A stretch of DNA of 64,000 nt from Thunnus maccoyii (GCF_910596095.1 NC_056539.1:23179001-23243000), one strand, 5' to 3'; counted from the first letter of the stretch, positions 25,321 through 42,378 are shown. The notes: generated from the sequence alone by a model not told the origin. Numbers and translations are program-made.

Positions 25321-25834
25321 TAAGTTCACAGTTATTTCCTTCCACAGAAATAAGTACAGTGAGTGACAATATGTTCAGCACAACAGTATTGCTGAAATCT
25401 TCCTCACATCCAGGGCTGGATCACTAGCCAGATAAAGCAAGCATCTGCCTTGGGGTCTCAGGCACCCAAGTACCCAAGCACCCAGGTTCAGTTACAAATC
25501 CGTTACCATTAAGTACAACATCAAGTGAGGTGTGTTAATGCAGGGTCCTGTCCAAAACTAATATAAGACTTCTGTTATTTCAATGTTAAATTGTACTCAT
25601 GTGAATCATATTCCTAAAACAAAGATGACAGGGAACATAGCAGATAGATTTGTGGACCAAACAGCAAATTTTTGCCTTCAACAAGTTAATCCGGCCATGC
25701 TCAGAGTTTATCAAACTGGGGTTACACACAAAAATAAGGCTCACACATTCACAAGAGAGTGATTGGTTCAAATCCCTTTATCAATTGGACTCTGGAATAT
25801 TGATGCTGTCACATTTCTCAGCTACACATAAATT

Positions 25835-25985
25835 GCACGCGGGTGAGGCACTTAATCTCCAACTGGGGCAGCAGAAGGCTAAAGGTTAAAGAAGCGGGTT
25901 TTAACTGGAAGGTCAACAATTTAATCTAGGTGGGTAAAATGAAAGAGTCACACTTGCCCCTCCCTCATTACTATAACTGAAGAAG
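25835..25985 (+). mobile_element. Degenerate tRNA-like SINE fragment
   Basis: AGAAGCGGGTTTTAACTGGAAGGTC followed by AACAATTTAATC resembles the A-to-B-box part of a tRNA-derived SINE head, next to ACTTGCCCCTCCCTCATTAC, which resembles SINE body sequence. It is strongly diverged; no A-tail or target duplication was found. Confidence 0.35.
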
Positions 25986-26258
25986 ACCGGTGAAGACTGA
26001 AGACTTGACTTTCCCCTGCAGAATTACGATGTGTCATGTGTATATGCTCCTCACAGTAACCATGTTAGACTTCAGTCCATGTAAGAAATAAATGCTGAAG
26101 TTGCGGTACATAACTCAGTTACATAAGCTTTTAAATTAGGAAAACTGTGTGTCATACAAACCACATATAGAGTTAGCCGACTGTGTATGACTATTATAAT
26201 CTACTTCAGGACTCTACATTAAACTAATTGCTCATGATTTAGCTGAGTCACTGGCCTC

Positions 26259-26570
26259 TTAAAGGGAAAATACACCCTAAGATAAAATATATTCTATTCT
26301 ATAACATTATACAGCTCAGAATTTTAATTTCAATTGGACAGTTACTTGTTTTCATTGCACATGTTCTGATTCACAGCTGTTAACCTCTATGAGTCCACAG
26401 CGTCAGTCACTAATATGTCAGTGGACCAACTCCCTAAAGTAACACCTGGTGGTATAATCAATTAATGTTTTGATGCTCTGATTTCCATCTTGGTGGAGAT
26501 TTATATCTCTGTATGGATGTCAAATACAACGCAATGTGTATTCTGTATTAGGGTGGACTTTCCCTTTTAA
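26259..26570. mobile_element. TTAA-bounded MITE with clear inverted ends
   Basis: Left end TTAAAGGGAAAATACACCCTAA and, inward from the right, TTAAAAGGGAAAGTCCACCCTAA match at nearly every position. The 312-bp element begins and ends in TTAA, has no coding capacity, and is consistent with a piggyBac-type non-autonomous element. Confidence 0.65.
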
Positions 26571-26799
26571 TGTTTGCATTGAATCTCATGTTTAAGCAAT
26601 ATTTGTCCCATGGTAAATTGAAACCAATGGCTTAGATGTACTTCTCTCTCCTCTCCAGAGAGTCTGTCTGGATCAGAGCCAGATTTCTTCAGGCTGACTG
26701 GAAGGTAATTAAGTGGCAGTAGACTGGGGCATGCTGTTTCAGGCGTCCGTATGAAATGATAATGGCAGGGCTGCTGCCTTAACTTAAAAAAACAATATG

Positions 26800-26811
26800 A
26801 CACACACACAC

Positions 26812-26856
<45 letters not shown>
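26800..26856. repeat. (CA)n microsatellite
   Basis: About 55 bases of CA interrupted once by CACG near 26,815. One of the longest CA runs in the window. Confidence 0.9.
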
Positions 26857-26857
<1 letters not shown>

Positions 26858-27686
26858 ACATACACATACAAAGAGACACATACATAAAGCTATTAGTCTT
26901 GGCTACTGGGAACCAGAGAGGTTTCACATTTCAAGGAACTGTGAACAGTTAACAGTTCCAGATTATGATCATTTAAGAGAAGCTAACACTGAAAAAAGGG
27001 ACAATACAGTGCCCCATTGTCCTTCTAAGGCCTTGTAAATATATTTTAGAATGGTTTGAAACATTTGACTAAGCTTAGTTGCACATGATTTATCTTGCTG
27101 AATTGAAATGTCTCTTACACGAAAATATACAACAAGGGTTCCCTGTGTTTTTTCATGTTGTAAAAATGCTGTCTGGCCCAAATGCAGCCTCAACACAGTG
27201 TCTTGGTTTACAGTCTATTGCCTCTTAAATTTGTGAAGCATCTGTATTATCTTACATTTATCAAGTTGTTATGCAGCATAAGATAAACACTTGGGCTGCA
27301 AAAATGTGGAAAAGAAAAGTAGAAAAATGATTTTTATAGAGAAGAACCACGTTAATAAAAGATATACATCATATACTTTTCTGCAATGTTCCCCATAGTG
27401 AGCGTGCATACATTAATTTTTTTTCCCAGTGATATGTAACTTGTCTGAGGGTAAATTGACCCCACAATGTCAGTCAAAAGACACTTGTCAGGTTTCATTA
27501 CCCATAATTCTGGAGGAGACACATCATCAGAGGTGGCTTACAGCGGTGGATAACCTTGAAAGGACTCATTAATGTCCACTCATCAACCTTGCAGTGCTTA
27601 GTCCAAGTCACCATGTTACTTTAATATTATGGGGAAGGTGTCTTTGTTTGCAATCCATTCTGGTCAAGGATAGCCAAGCTAGACAT

Positions 27687-28070
27687 TTATAGGGATAGTG
27701 AAGATCTGTCTGCATGGATTACTACCTATATAAACACTAATAGATAGTATGGTTCACAAAATGTTAGATACATCATGTCAAAGAGTCACAGACAGAAGTC
27801 TTCATGGTAACAATTTCCTTGGTAGAGAGTAGTTCTAATTAAAACTGTTCATACTGAGCTCTGTGGATTAGTAGGGACTCTGTTTTATTGAAAGAATGTA
27901 TTTTAAATGCTATTTATCAGTGCTCTGAGCACCACAAATGAAATTCCAATGAAATCTCAGATATGGACATTTCAAAACAAATAAAGACAACACTATCTGC
28001 ACGGCTAGATACTACTGGGGGTAAGTGAGGAAATAGACCGCTTCAAAATTTGGGTGAACTAACCCTTTAA
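27687..28070. mobile_element. Possible TTAA-type MITE, degenerate
   Basis: The right end reads, inward, TTAAAGGGTTAGTTCACCCA, and the left end TTATAGGGATAGTGAAGATC is a weaker inverted match. The right terminus is a familiar teleost repeat end. Confidence is limited by left-end divergence. Confidence 0.4.
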
Positions 28071-28289
28071 TTGGTATCAAACGTGTGCAACATTTCATTT
28101 AAGAAGAAATCTTTTGTCTCTATTGGCAGTTTGCTTTGTGCTGAACACTTTATTTACCTCTGTATCACTTTTGTGACTTTAACATCTAAAAAATCGGTGT
28201 TTATATACTGTATGTGTTAAGATTTCTCCTTTGTTTTAGCGTTTTTTTCCTCAGTAAAGTGCAGTTATTCAGTTATCCTCATGTCTTTT

Positions 28290-28612
28290 AGTAGCTGCTT
28301 TGAAACAGCAGAGGCGCTGTGTGAAGCTGTGGATCCGTGTTACGTGATGGTCACATGTCACCAATGTGACGAAGCAGAGTAGGAAGTAAAGGACATTTCT
28401 GTGCAGGAGAGGAGGAGGCAGAAAGTAAACATGCAAAATAGACAATCTTTGATAGTAACTCACAGGATAATGTAATCTGTCGTCACTGTGTTTCATGCAG
28501 AGATGGTCTATTTACCCAGAGTCTTGCATCTTTTTTCGCGCACAACTGCAAGACGAGAAACAATGTAAAAGTTCTCTCTTAAGTAGCAACTTTTAAACCT
28601 CTCACACACAAC
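28290..28612 (+). promoter_or_regulatory. C1orf53: C1orf53 homologue promoter region
   Basis: The 320 bases before the first ATG contain TACGTGATGG, a 7-bp inverted repeat GTCACAT (28,350-28,356) / ATGTGAC (28,364-28,370) with TCACATG E-box character, a CCAAT string at 28,361, and a small CpG cluster TTTTTTCGCGCACAACTG near 28,530. No TATA box is evident. The transcription start is not determined. Confidence 0.4.
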
Positions 28613-32787
<4,175 letters not shown>

Positions 32788-33752
32788 GCCTAACAGGCCA
32801 AAAGGTAATATGCAAGATACTGTTTAGAATGGAGCCCACCACATGTTGCTTGTCTTCTGCCTGTCGTTATTTGGACTACTTTGAGAGTCATTTTTTATCA
32901 GTGTACTAAATGATGAAATATGGGTAGTGTCTGTGCAATACCTACCTCCTATGAATTACAATTCTTAGGTTTTTTTTTTCCATTCTCACAAGACAGGGAA
33001 GGAGGAGAAAGGATTTGTTCACTAGAAACTCATGTAAAATAGTCTTTTATCGCATTTTTGTTGTGTTATATTTTTCAGATATTTTCTCTTGAATGTCCAA
33101 TGAAATGCCTTGAGCTTCATTTTTCATCTTTCTTTATGAGTATTTAATGTTTTGTGGTATTCTGCTCTGTTCTGATGCATTTACAAGGGTTGTGGGAGTG
33201 TAGAGATGAAGACTGAAAGTGCATTTTAGATCTTCGCCCTCAAGATAAAGGGCATATAAGCAAAAGTAACTGCAGATATTCAGATGGAATCTTGTGCTCT
33301 TTTGCTTTGCATCTCTTCTTATTTTTCTTTCTCCCAAATGTACGACTGCATGAATATTAGCATAATTTACACTCCACAAGTGCTCGACTAAACTGTCTAC
33401 CTTTGACTGAAATAGGCTACTGTGTTGTTAAAAATAGGCAGGGGCCAAGGGTTGGCCCTCACACTTGTGCTGCTTTTACACCACTTGATGGAATCAGGCT
33501 GTTAACAAACATGCCATGGACATCAACAGCAGCCCTCCCCACCGGACTCACAGCTCAGCCTCCTGGCAACACTTGGCTACAGCACAGCACCCTGCGGCTG
33601 CTCTCCTGAGCTGCAGCCTAATGAACTCCTGGGCCCTCTCATCCCAGCCCTGCAATAGATCAGCTCATGTTCAAGAGCATGCATAGAAGCACACATGCAT
33701 AAGCAGGCTTACTCCGTCAGAACACCCTGTGGCTTCTAATAGGCCAATATAG

Positions 33753-33758
33753 AATAAA
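33753..33758 (+). terminator. C1orf53: Possible poly(A) signal for C1orf53
   Basis: Canonical AATAAA, the first I find after the stop at 32,787. The distance is long but plausible; no transcript evidence is available. Confidence 0.3.
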
Positions 33759-33839
33759 GGTTGCACTACACAGCGCACTTTGTAGCCCACAGTATAGTAC
33801 AACGTAAGGTCAAGCGCTCATACTGCAGCTACCTGTGCG

Positions 33840-34380
33840 TGCTAGAGATGTTGAGGAAAGATGCGCGACTTGATTTGTGAGTGCATGTGGGCAGGCAGCG
33901 CGATGCCTTCAGGCGCTGGCTCTGAACCTGCCACACACACTCGCCTGTCTCCGCCTGATTGGGCAAACAGCGTCGGGATGAGAGGATGTGTCTGCCGCGG
34001 AATTCTGTCGCTGCCGCCTACTGGCGCGGCCACAGTTTTCCACGGCAGGTGGGTCCCAAAGGCAAGTGCTTAGTGATCGGAGCAAAGCCCTGTGAGCGGC
34101 TACAAGGAGATTCATGATCCCAACAGTGCTGGGGAGGACAGGTTCTTGGGGACGCGTCGTCAGGCGGGATGAGAGGCGAATTTATTTGGTGTTATTCTAA
34201 ACTGAGGCAGCGGAGCGTGCGGCAGCAACATTTCTACAGCGGGACGGTGAAGGTGTCACACTCATCAAGTACCTGGGCCCGCTTGCCTGCCGCGGCTCTG
34301 CGGGTTTTGCCTAGGGACTTGTCTGTCACATTAAAGTAGATGCGTTGCCATTCAGGGGCCTCGGCGGTCCCGCAGCCTGA
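33840..34380. promoter_or_regulatory. GC/CpG-rich block upstream of lhx9
   Basis: About 540 bases dense in CpG (GCGCGAC, GGCAGCGCGATG, CCGCGGAATTC, TGGCGCGGCC, GACGCGTCGTC), flanked by AT-rich DNA. It contains an inverted CCAAT (GATTGG) near 33,955. Short frames on both strands look non-coding. It may be an unassigned promoter (for example of a non-coding RNA) or a Polycomb-type CpG region belonging to the lhx9 domain. Confidence 0.4.
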
Positions 34381-34931
34381 CCATGAAATAGGCCAACTTT
34401 CATGTCTGCCTCATCCCTCCACGTCTACCCAATCCAGTGATGGCACAGTTTGAAATGTTTTTTTTTTTTTTTTTTCATCATGTTCTAGCCTAGCAGTTGG
34501 TGAGTGAGACACAAACAGCACAACAATCCCTTCGACAGATTTATGGAGAAACTTACTTGCAGAAAGCTTTGAAAATCATCTTCTCCCTCTACAACCAGAC
34601 TGGTCAATCATCATATTTAAATTTAAAAACGTTTGAGTTTTGTCTTGGTGCATTTTCTTTAATCACCCCCCCCTAATGACTGATTATTTCCACAATGTTA
34701 GAGCATTCAACCAAAAAGAATATGATCATCCATTTCTTTCTTACTTGCTGCTCTGAGGTGTTTTAAAATAACAGGCCTACCTAGCCTTTAATTAATTATA
34801 CCTAATTTAATGTATTTGACAAGTTTATAGCATACATTTTATTACTCAGGAAGACCTTAACCTGCCTCATTCATGAATAAATTTGTGTTGTTGATGTTGG
34901 CTGGATTATGCAACCACCAAACCCCCCCACC

Positions 34932-34933
<2 letters not shown>

Positions 34934-34962
<29 letters not shown>
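34934..34962. repeat. C-run plus long poly(T)
   Basis: CCCCCCCACCCCC followed by about 27 T. Another T run lies at 34,459-34,476. Confidence 0.85.
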
Positions 34963-37028
34963 GGATTTTTGTAAAGTTTTATTTCTCAATATACAGGCAA
35001 ATATACACACCTGTACACACAGACAGACACACACATAAGCACAGACAGTGGTATCCCCTCAGTGCAGATGTGCTCCCAAGTTACAACAGCCAACTAGACA
35101 TGTGAGGTGTTTATTTCAGGCATTTTGGACTGAACATCTCTGACCTTCAGCTGAAGCATATGCTGTGCTGGAGCAGAGTGGCAGCTACATATCGTGTGCC
35201 TTTCTACAGGACGATGGCACTAGCCGCAGAGAAAAAGAGAGCTGTCCAGTTTGGAACTGTGACCAGACAGGCTGTAGTCACAACCAGTTGACAGGCCAAG
35301 CAGCCCCCTCCTCCTTCAATCCCCCCCCCCTCCTCCCTCCCTTCTATCTCAAACAGGCACAGCAGCCCTGCGGCCAATGGCCCCAACCACAGTCAGTTAC
35401 AGTGTCTCCATCATTGCTGGCCAGACCAGCCAGAAACTGACACAGGGTTGGCGGGGGGAAAAAAAAAAAAACTTGAGTGTCAGCCTTATGATGGCTGAAA
35501 GGAACATCAGTCCCAGCAATTGGCCGGGCACTGCTTTGTACGTTTGTGTGCGCACGTGCACGTGTTTTGACGCGTGCACATGTGTCTTGATATTCAAGCA
35601 GCATTTGAGCAGCCCCTACATCAACGTCTGGTCGTTGTACACAGAAAATGTCAGCTTGCCTCGGGGCAGCAGCCTCCGCAGTGGTCATATGGACAACCAG
35701 ATCCCTGTGGTAGAATTAGTGATAAAAAACACACATGGCCACTGAGTGACAGTCAGCGCACCAGATTCCTTTGGACAGACAGGGCTGCAAATAGCACAGA
35801 GGAGCAGTTTCTCCCTCAGACCGCAACTGGTGGTCAGGCTCATGCCAGGCCAAGTCGCGGCCGCCAGATGAGCCCTGATAAAACGAGAGTCAGGGGCAGT
35901 CACCGACACCTAAGAGTCCAAGAAGCACTTTGGCCTGTTTATTTATTGGTGCAGTCATATCTGTGATTTCTTGTCTACATTTACAAGACAAGTGATGTAA
36001 TGGCTCTTTTTTTATTGCCTTTAAAGTGTAACCTCTAAAATATGTCACACTACATTTCCTTCTGATTCGGTCTTTAAATGAATGGTTGAAGTAGAAAGAA
36101 GTAGCTTGTTTGACAAGACCATATGCAAGCATCACCTAAACCAGTGTGTCTACCCAGAAAAGCTGCTTTGCCCCCGAAGGTTATATTATAGCGATAAAGA
36201 ACATCCATCTATTATGTTTCCATGTCCTTTCTAGTGTGGCCAGATATGGACTAATACGTGCACCATTCCCCAGGAGGATACTCTGTCCCCAGAGGAGATG
36301 CAGGGGGGTGTGTGTGGAGGTGGCGGTGTGCTATTGGAGCTGTTCTGGAGGCAGGGAGGGGAGGCAGGCAGCAGTTGGTGTGCAGAGAGTAGAGGCTCAG
36401 GCTGGCTAGTTAAGAGCTTCTCTCTCCTATCCTCCATCTGCCAGGGACCGGGGTTGTGATTTGAGCTCCAGCAGAGCAGAGCAGGGAGGAGATCGAAGGA
36501 GGGGTGGAGGGAAGTAGGGGGTGGGGTGGGGTGGGGGGGTGTGTGTGTGAGGGGGTGAAGGGAGGGGTGGGGGAGCGTGGTTGGAAGAGACAGAAAAGAG
36601 AAAGTGGAAGAAGCGGGGGAGCTGGAGGAGGAGGGGAAAAAGTGAAGGAGAAAGACCTGGAGAGAGAAAATAAGGGTGGAAATGAAAAACAGGATACATG
36701 GGGATTGAGACGCAAAAATCTATTTATAGGATTATTCTTGTCTATCATTATTTTACTGAATCACTGTTAGACATTTTAATTCTGGGTATCAGCCATAAAA
36801 ACAGCACTCTGGCTGTATTTCATCACTGCTTGTGCATTTTGATATTTCCTTTCCTCCAATAATTATGAAGCCATGTCCACTGTGTGTTTGTAAATATTTC
36901 CAGGATGTCTCACCATCCTCTCACCCACCCACCAGGTTCATGTGACTGGGATACATGTGACTGGGATACAGCTTTACAGTGCTTCACTCCTCCCTCTGTT
37001 CCTCCTCCTCAACCCCCCCCCCCACCCC

Positions 37029-37063
37029 CCTTTCCCTTCCCTTCCCTTCCCTTCCCTTCCCTT
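37029..37063. repeat. (TTCCC)n pentanucleotide repeat
   Basis: Six to seven TTCCC units, next to C runs at 37,013-37,029. Confidence 0.85.
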
Positions 37064-37314
37064 CCCACTCCTCTCCTTCATTCTGTCAGTGTTTAGCCTG
37101 TGGTTCCCTGCACCACAGTGGATCCTGGGAGAGCCTTCCCGCCTCCTCCGCCTTCCTCTCCTCCTCCCTGCCTCTCTTCCTCCGTTGCTTTTCTGGCCAT
37201 GCTTTGGGAGTGACTGAGAGCTGAGTGTCACTTGAGGTGACCCAGAAATGATAACGCCAGATGAACCCTGGATGTGTGGTAATCTAACCACCATGCCCTA
37301 CAGCAGAGAGGAGC

Positions 37315-37370
37315 CAGGCAGGCAGGCAGGCAGGCAGGGAGGAAGGCAGGCAGGCAGGCAGGCAGTCAGG
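37315..37370. repeat. (GGCA)n tetranucleotide repeat
   Basis: Two blocks of GGCA/AGGC units separated by GGAGGAA, about 55 bases in all. Confidence 0.85.
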
Positions 37371-37489
37371 CATCCCGGTTGGTGCTGTATATCTGTGGTT
37401 TCCCGTTGAACCAAGCATGCTGCAGAGCCTGCTTGGGTATCATTCTCGGAAAACGCTGTGTGCTCCGTACGCGTCTTGGTACACAGTGA

Positions 37490-37720
37490 AATGGATCTCA
37501 GTGCCGTTGCATTATTGATGAGATACATTGTGATGTCAAACCAGGCGGAAGGAGCGAAGCAAAATGACTGTTAGCAGTATGGCACATGATCATTTATGCA
37601 AGCAGTACAGAGGTTTAATTAATTGTCACCCTTCGCTCTCAGCCTCAGTGCTCACTCAGACATTATTCTTTTCACTTGTTGTCTATTGAAATCAGTCCAT
37701 CTAAACCTCAGTGTTTCATC
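37490..37720. promoter_or_regulatory. Candidate lhx9 upstream enhancer
   Basis: Unique sequence containing the homeodomain-type palindrome TTTAATTAATTG (37,614-37,625), ATTATTGATG (about 37,510) and ATTTATGCAAGC near 37,592. The position, 5.5 kb upstream of lhx9 and between repeats, and the motif mix suggest a conserved regulatory element. This is inference. Confidence 0.3.
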
Positions 37721-39159
37721 CTCCAAGTGGCCAGTATGAGTAGCTTTAGGTCACCCTGTCTTCTGGATGACCTCCCTTTGTCACGTTAACAGTAAATATA
37801 TAATTCAGGTGGAGGCACCATGCATTTAAAAGTGTTTTACATTTTGTTACCAGTGTTATGATTATTCAGTGGCTGGTTGTCATTCTGTTCAGCCTATCAG
37901 GTGAATAATAATCCAATGCAATGGAGAAAAAAAAGGAACATTATATTGTCTCATTAGAGGTCAAGTACAACCAGAACATCTTCAAAACATAAACAATATT
38001 AATATTTAGGCTACTTAAAACTTGACATTATTAAGTAGTGGTGAATTTTTCATCATCAAAACGTGTTTATTCATTAGATGTTGCAATATGAGGCCAACTG
38101 TGTGTAGAGTGAGAAATAACAATCAATATTGCATTGAATTTATATGAAGTTTGTCAGCACGATTCTCCAGGTGAGATAGATGGAGACGCACAGCTTACGT
38201 CACAGTTCCCAGGAAACGAAATATTAACGCCAAAATAAAATTATTTCAATAATGTTGCTATTTTTGGAGGATTCATTCAATATAATCAATGGACAATATA
38301 ATCCAGAGGATGAGCTCGGTTATACAATTCCCATCAAATTTCGTCTTGAATGCATTATTTACACCTGCACTGTTTTGATGACGTTGAAATTAATGATCGT
38401 CCGCCATAAAAAGAAAGTCTTCTGTAATCGTTAGACTACCACTGTTTGGTTTAGGTTACTCTCCCACATTTAGATCCAAGTCCACACAATAAAAACGAGT
38501 TAAACTATTAAAATATTTAGCACTTTCATGTCGAAAATGATTTCGTATTTTGTCATTTGGTGTTGTCAGTCCATTTTCTTCTTTTCCCTGCAGGCTTGTT
38601 TTGTTGTGCTCCATATCTTTGTCAGATTGATTGATCTGGTTTGACTATAGACTTATCTAATGATTTATCCACACAAACCTCTGTTCTCTAACCACTGTAA
38701 TTAGAGCTGCTGCACTCATTTGATTTGGATCTCATACAGTATGAACTAACGTATAAACAATTATACATTTTGTGGTTATTAATTCTATCATAGCTTATAT
38801 ATTTATACACTTGAACCTACCTAATACTGGTTGCAAAATGTATTCATCCTTTGGCTCTAAAATAAAACTTTAGGGTCTGAATTAATAGCTACATTATAGT
38901 TATAATAGCATTTAAATAGAAAAATACACCTAAAACATTCTTAAATCTTGTAGTATGTAATGATATTTCTTTGCCATGTGGCGATTATCGGCTCTATATC
39001 ATGTAGTTTATGCTTCTGTAATCTTTGGCTCCATCACACATTATAACCTACATGCTGAGTAGGCCATTGGCTCATGGCTGCACATTTTTCTGTGCATTTG
39101 CGCGTGCTGTGGTGCGTTGAGGGCTGCCTGCATATGACAGAGGAATATTTAAATGTCTT

Positions 39160-39316
39160 GTGTTTTAATTGACGCTCGAACTAGAACTGTAGCTCAGAAA
39201 CGAGGAACAGCCCCCATCTACCGGCAGCGTCTCCTCTGTCTCCTCTGCACGCTGCAGACAGTCCGGAGCTCCTCAGCCTGCACTCTGCACAGGGATCTCA
39301 CACAGCACAGCCTCAG
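39160..39316 (+). other. lhx9: Possible non-coding first exon of lhx9
   Basis: A GC-richer segment ends in CACAGCCTCAG followed by the donor GTAAGAG at 39,317. It has no open frame with a good start, and AATATTTAAATG at about 39,147 could serve as an AT-rich core promoter. Mammalian LHX9 has alternative first exons (isoform starts MEIVGC... and MLNGTT..., from memory). I could not find a MLNGTT-like coding start here, so this would be an untranslated exon. Confidence 0.3.
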
Positions 39317-39838
39317 GTAAGAGCTTCTCTATAGTAGCTATATGTCTTCTTAGGAAAAATAAGAGATTTATTAACAAAAATATAAATCAAAACGGCGGGA
39401 GGAAAGCGTGTGAAGCAATGCGCGACTGATGTAATGCATGATAAATAAATACAGTGACATAGGTAATGGTCTCAGGGATGAGAAGGAAGGTGAGCCCACC
39501 TAAACTCACTCTTCTTATGCTATATTTTTATTTGCGGAATTTTGTAAACAAATATTTTTAGGCTGACATAAATCTTAATGATATAAATGTATAAACAAGG
39601 TATTTGCACGAAGTATTAAAGACATTTAAGATCTATGGACGGTACAGGGGGAAATATAATGTGACGCTTTTTTGAAAATATAGGCTAAGTAATTTTGTTT
39701 TAATAGCTGAGATATAATATTATTTTTATTATTATTTTAAATGGTAAAAGTCCGTGGCCCACTGAGCCATCCTGGGTGTACACGCCATTGTAAACATGGT
39801 TGTTAATACTGTTTTAATTTCACTTTTTTCTGTTTTCT

Positions 39839-39858
39839 TCTTCTTCTTCTTCTTTTTA
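39839..39858. repeat. (TTC)n repeat
   Basis: About six TTC units followed by a T/A stretch. Confidence 0.8.
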
Positions 39859-40649
39859 AAAGGCGCCCAGGTTTTAAACGAAGCACGGTAATATAGAGGA
39901 ATAATCAGCAAGTATTATGCGTTTTTTTCAAGCCTTAATTTGGTCAAACAAGATCACAAATCTAAAATTAGGGCAAATCATTCTCATTAACTAAACGAAA
40001 AATGACACAACATCGCCCAGATTAACTTACTTCCATTTATTTTAAGCCAGTAACGACATGTGATAGGTAACATACAATAACTAGATGGATAAATTAAAGA
40101 CATATATTTAGAAAAAACATTAAAAAACAGAATTATTATTTCAAATTCAGGCACTTAGTTTTGATAAAAGGTTGATTTCACGTATTGTAGCCTATCTCTG
40201 CAGAAAATGGTGACATTATGAGATGATTACAGAAAGCAAAACAAGTCATTAGTATATTGCCTCCTATTTAGTAACATCCCAATTAGATGCAAAAGAAAGG
40301 AAACAAAACAACACGACAACAAAAAGACATTATTCCCTCAGCCCCTTGTGTTCACTGACACATTGTTAAACCCTCTTCAGTCAAATGAAATGTCACTGCT
40401 GGAGGCAACGGGTCAAATCAGTATTCTTTATCGACATTAACGGTATGATAGATGTCTTCATAAAAAAAAAAAACAACGAACATATACGCGATGTAATATG
40501 TGTCCAAATTGGGGAAATCAGTTGTTGCCTTTCTCTTTTTATTTCCGGAGAAGATTTAAGGGGAGAGGTGGGGGCAAAAAACAGCAGCCAGATTAAATAT
40601 CACACAGAGTTGAGTTGATCATTCCTCTCAGGGTGTCTGTGTCCAGGTG

Positions 40650-41000
40650 AAATGAAATCCGTGTGTCCTTTTCACCGCTCTCTCGCTGGTGCTGAGACAC
40701 TGACAGAGCGCACAGCTGCAGGTCCAGGCCGTCCAGGAGGGTTACAGCCTTGTCTTATAGCGCTGTTATCAAGGGGCCTCCAATTAAAGCCAACACAACT
40801 TCATGGTGTGTGTGTGTATGTGTGTGTGTGTGTGTGTGGAAGGAGGAGGAGGAGGGGGGGTGCACACATGAGATAATGTAACACGTCTTGAGATGAAGCA
40901 TCCACACCTGCAAACCCCCCTGAGCCTCAGTAAATCTATTAATGGGACCAAAGCCGAGTCACAGATTGAGCCAGGGTGTATTGTTTTATGGCAAAAAAAA
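40650..41000. promoter_or_regulatory. Candidate lhx9 proximal regulatory block
   Basis: Unique DNA on both sides of a GT repeat (about 40,806-40,840). It includes TTATC (GATA-type, 40,766-40,770), CAATTAAAG (40,781-40,789) and TCTATTAATGGGACC (about 40,934). It lies 2-2.5 kb upstream of the lhx9 start. The composition resembles conserved non-coding elements, but I could not test this. Confidence 0.3.
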
Positions 41001-42378
41001 AAAAAAAAATCTTCAGTCATCGACCTTGCCTCGTTGTCCAAGATTTCAGCTGCAAAGGCCTGTGTTGTGTTTGTCAAAAAAACAGACCTTGAGCTGCTTC
41101 ATTTGGGTTTGTTGTCATCATATTTGGCCTGTGTAGCCAACTACAGGACGGTAAAACCATTCAGTCTGGCTTTCTTTTTAAAAGAAAATGCGTTACAGAG
41201 TTTTCACACCCTTTAAAACTGACACAGATAGATCTTTATAGTGCAGCTTCACAGCCGCCTGGATAACGTAGATTATATCACGTCAGTTATAAAAGAGATT
41301 TGTAAAACATTTTCTGAAAATATGTAATAACTAGAGGGGATTTCCATGTGGTGACCACTGACTGGAGGTGTTTTTTTCTTTTACATTTCATCTCTCTACA
41401 TGCTTCTCGTTGTATATCCTGTAAGATAAATTAAATATGTTTACAGTTACAATCCTGTTTCTGCTTTCATAAAAAATCAACTCTCCTGTATATGTAACAC
41501 GGTTCTGGCCTATTTCAAGAGACAGAGAAAAGACAAGAGCCGTGTTAATGAACGCTCTGCCACTGAATAATTCCTGTTTCAAATGAGCGTTTAAATGGAG
41601 ACCAAAATTGATCCCGCACTGCAAACACTCGCCTACATTTATATAAAAGAGGTGTTTGCTTCGTCGCCACATCAAATTAAGCTTATTATACATGAAGCAT
41701 CACACGTTAAGTGCTTAGAAAAAAGAAAAAACTGGAGTGTGGTTATCTTATTTGAGTGAAGAGGTTGTCATGGCGTAAAGAATTGCTTTTATTTTTTTAA
41801 CCAAAAAAAATCTCATTCATTTGTGTTAAAAAAAAACTCTTTTCTTTCAAATTGTTTAATGCAATCTGTCCCCGCCCTCTAGCCTATCACTGATCACTGC
41901 CCCGCCCCAAACAACATATACCACACAGACACACAGTTATAATGTTATTTTGGGACAACCAAACCACCTGATTAAGGACAAATTAAATTGTTAAATTTTT
42001 TTTTCAAAATAATGTAATATAATAATAAAAATCAGGCTCATAATTAAATCAAATAAACTATCTTCAAAGAGCACGTCATCTATACTCATTGATGTCTATT
42101 TCTGACCCTTTTAATAACACTTTTTCATGATACTTTATATGCGTATTATTTGTTCGAGGCGATGTTAAACAAATGAAATATTTACACTTGAAAAAAAGTC
42201 AATTTCAGTTTTATGCAACTTATGACTACACTCCAGCTTCCTCTCCTGTAAATGGGGGAATAAAAGTAATGAAAATGTCAATACCATAAAGTAGTGGTCC
42301 TTCGCGCAGCCAGAATCGGGAGTTTTTGAGGGAAGAGTGACAGCTCTTTGTTGCTGAATAGAAATCAGTGGCGATGGA

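Noticed and set aside
35344..35966. Overlapping frames of 114-130 codons on both strands
   Set aside because: They overlap in several frames with no domain. The DNA is GC-balanced and may be regulatory, but coding is unsupported.
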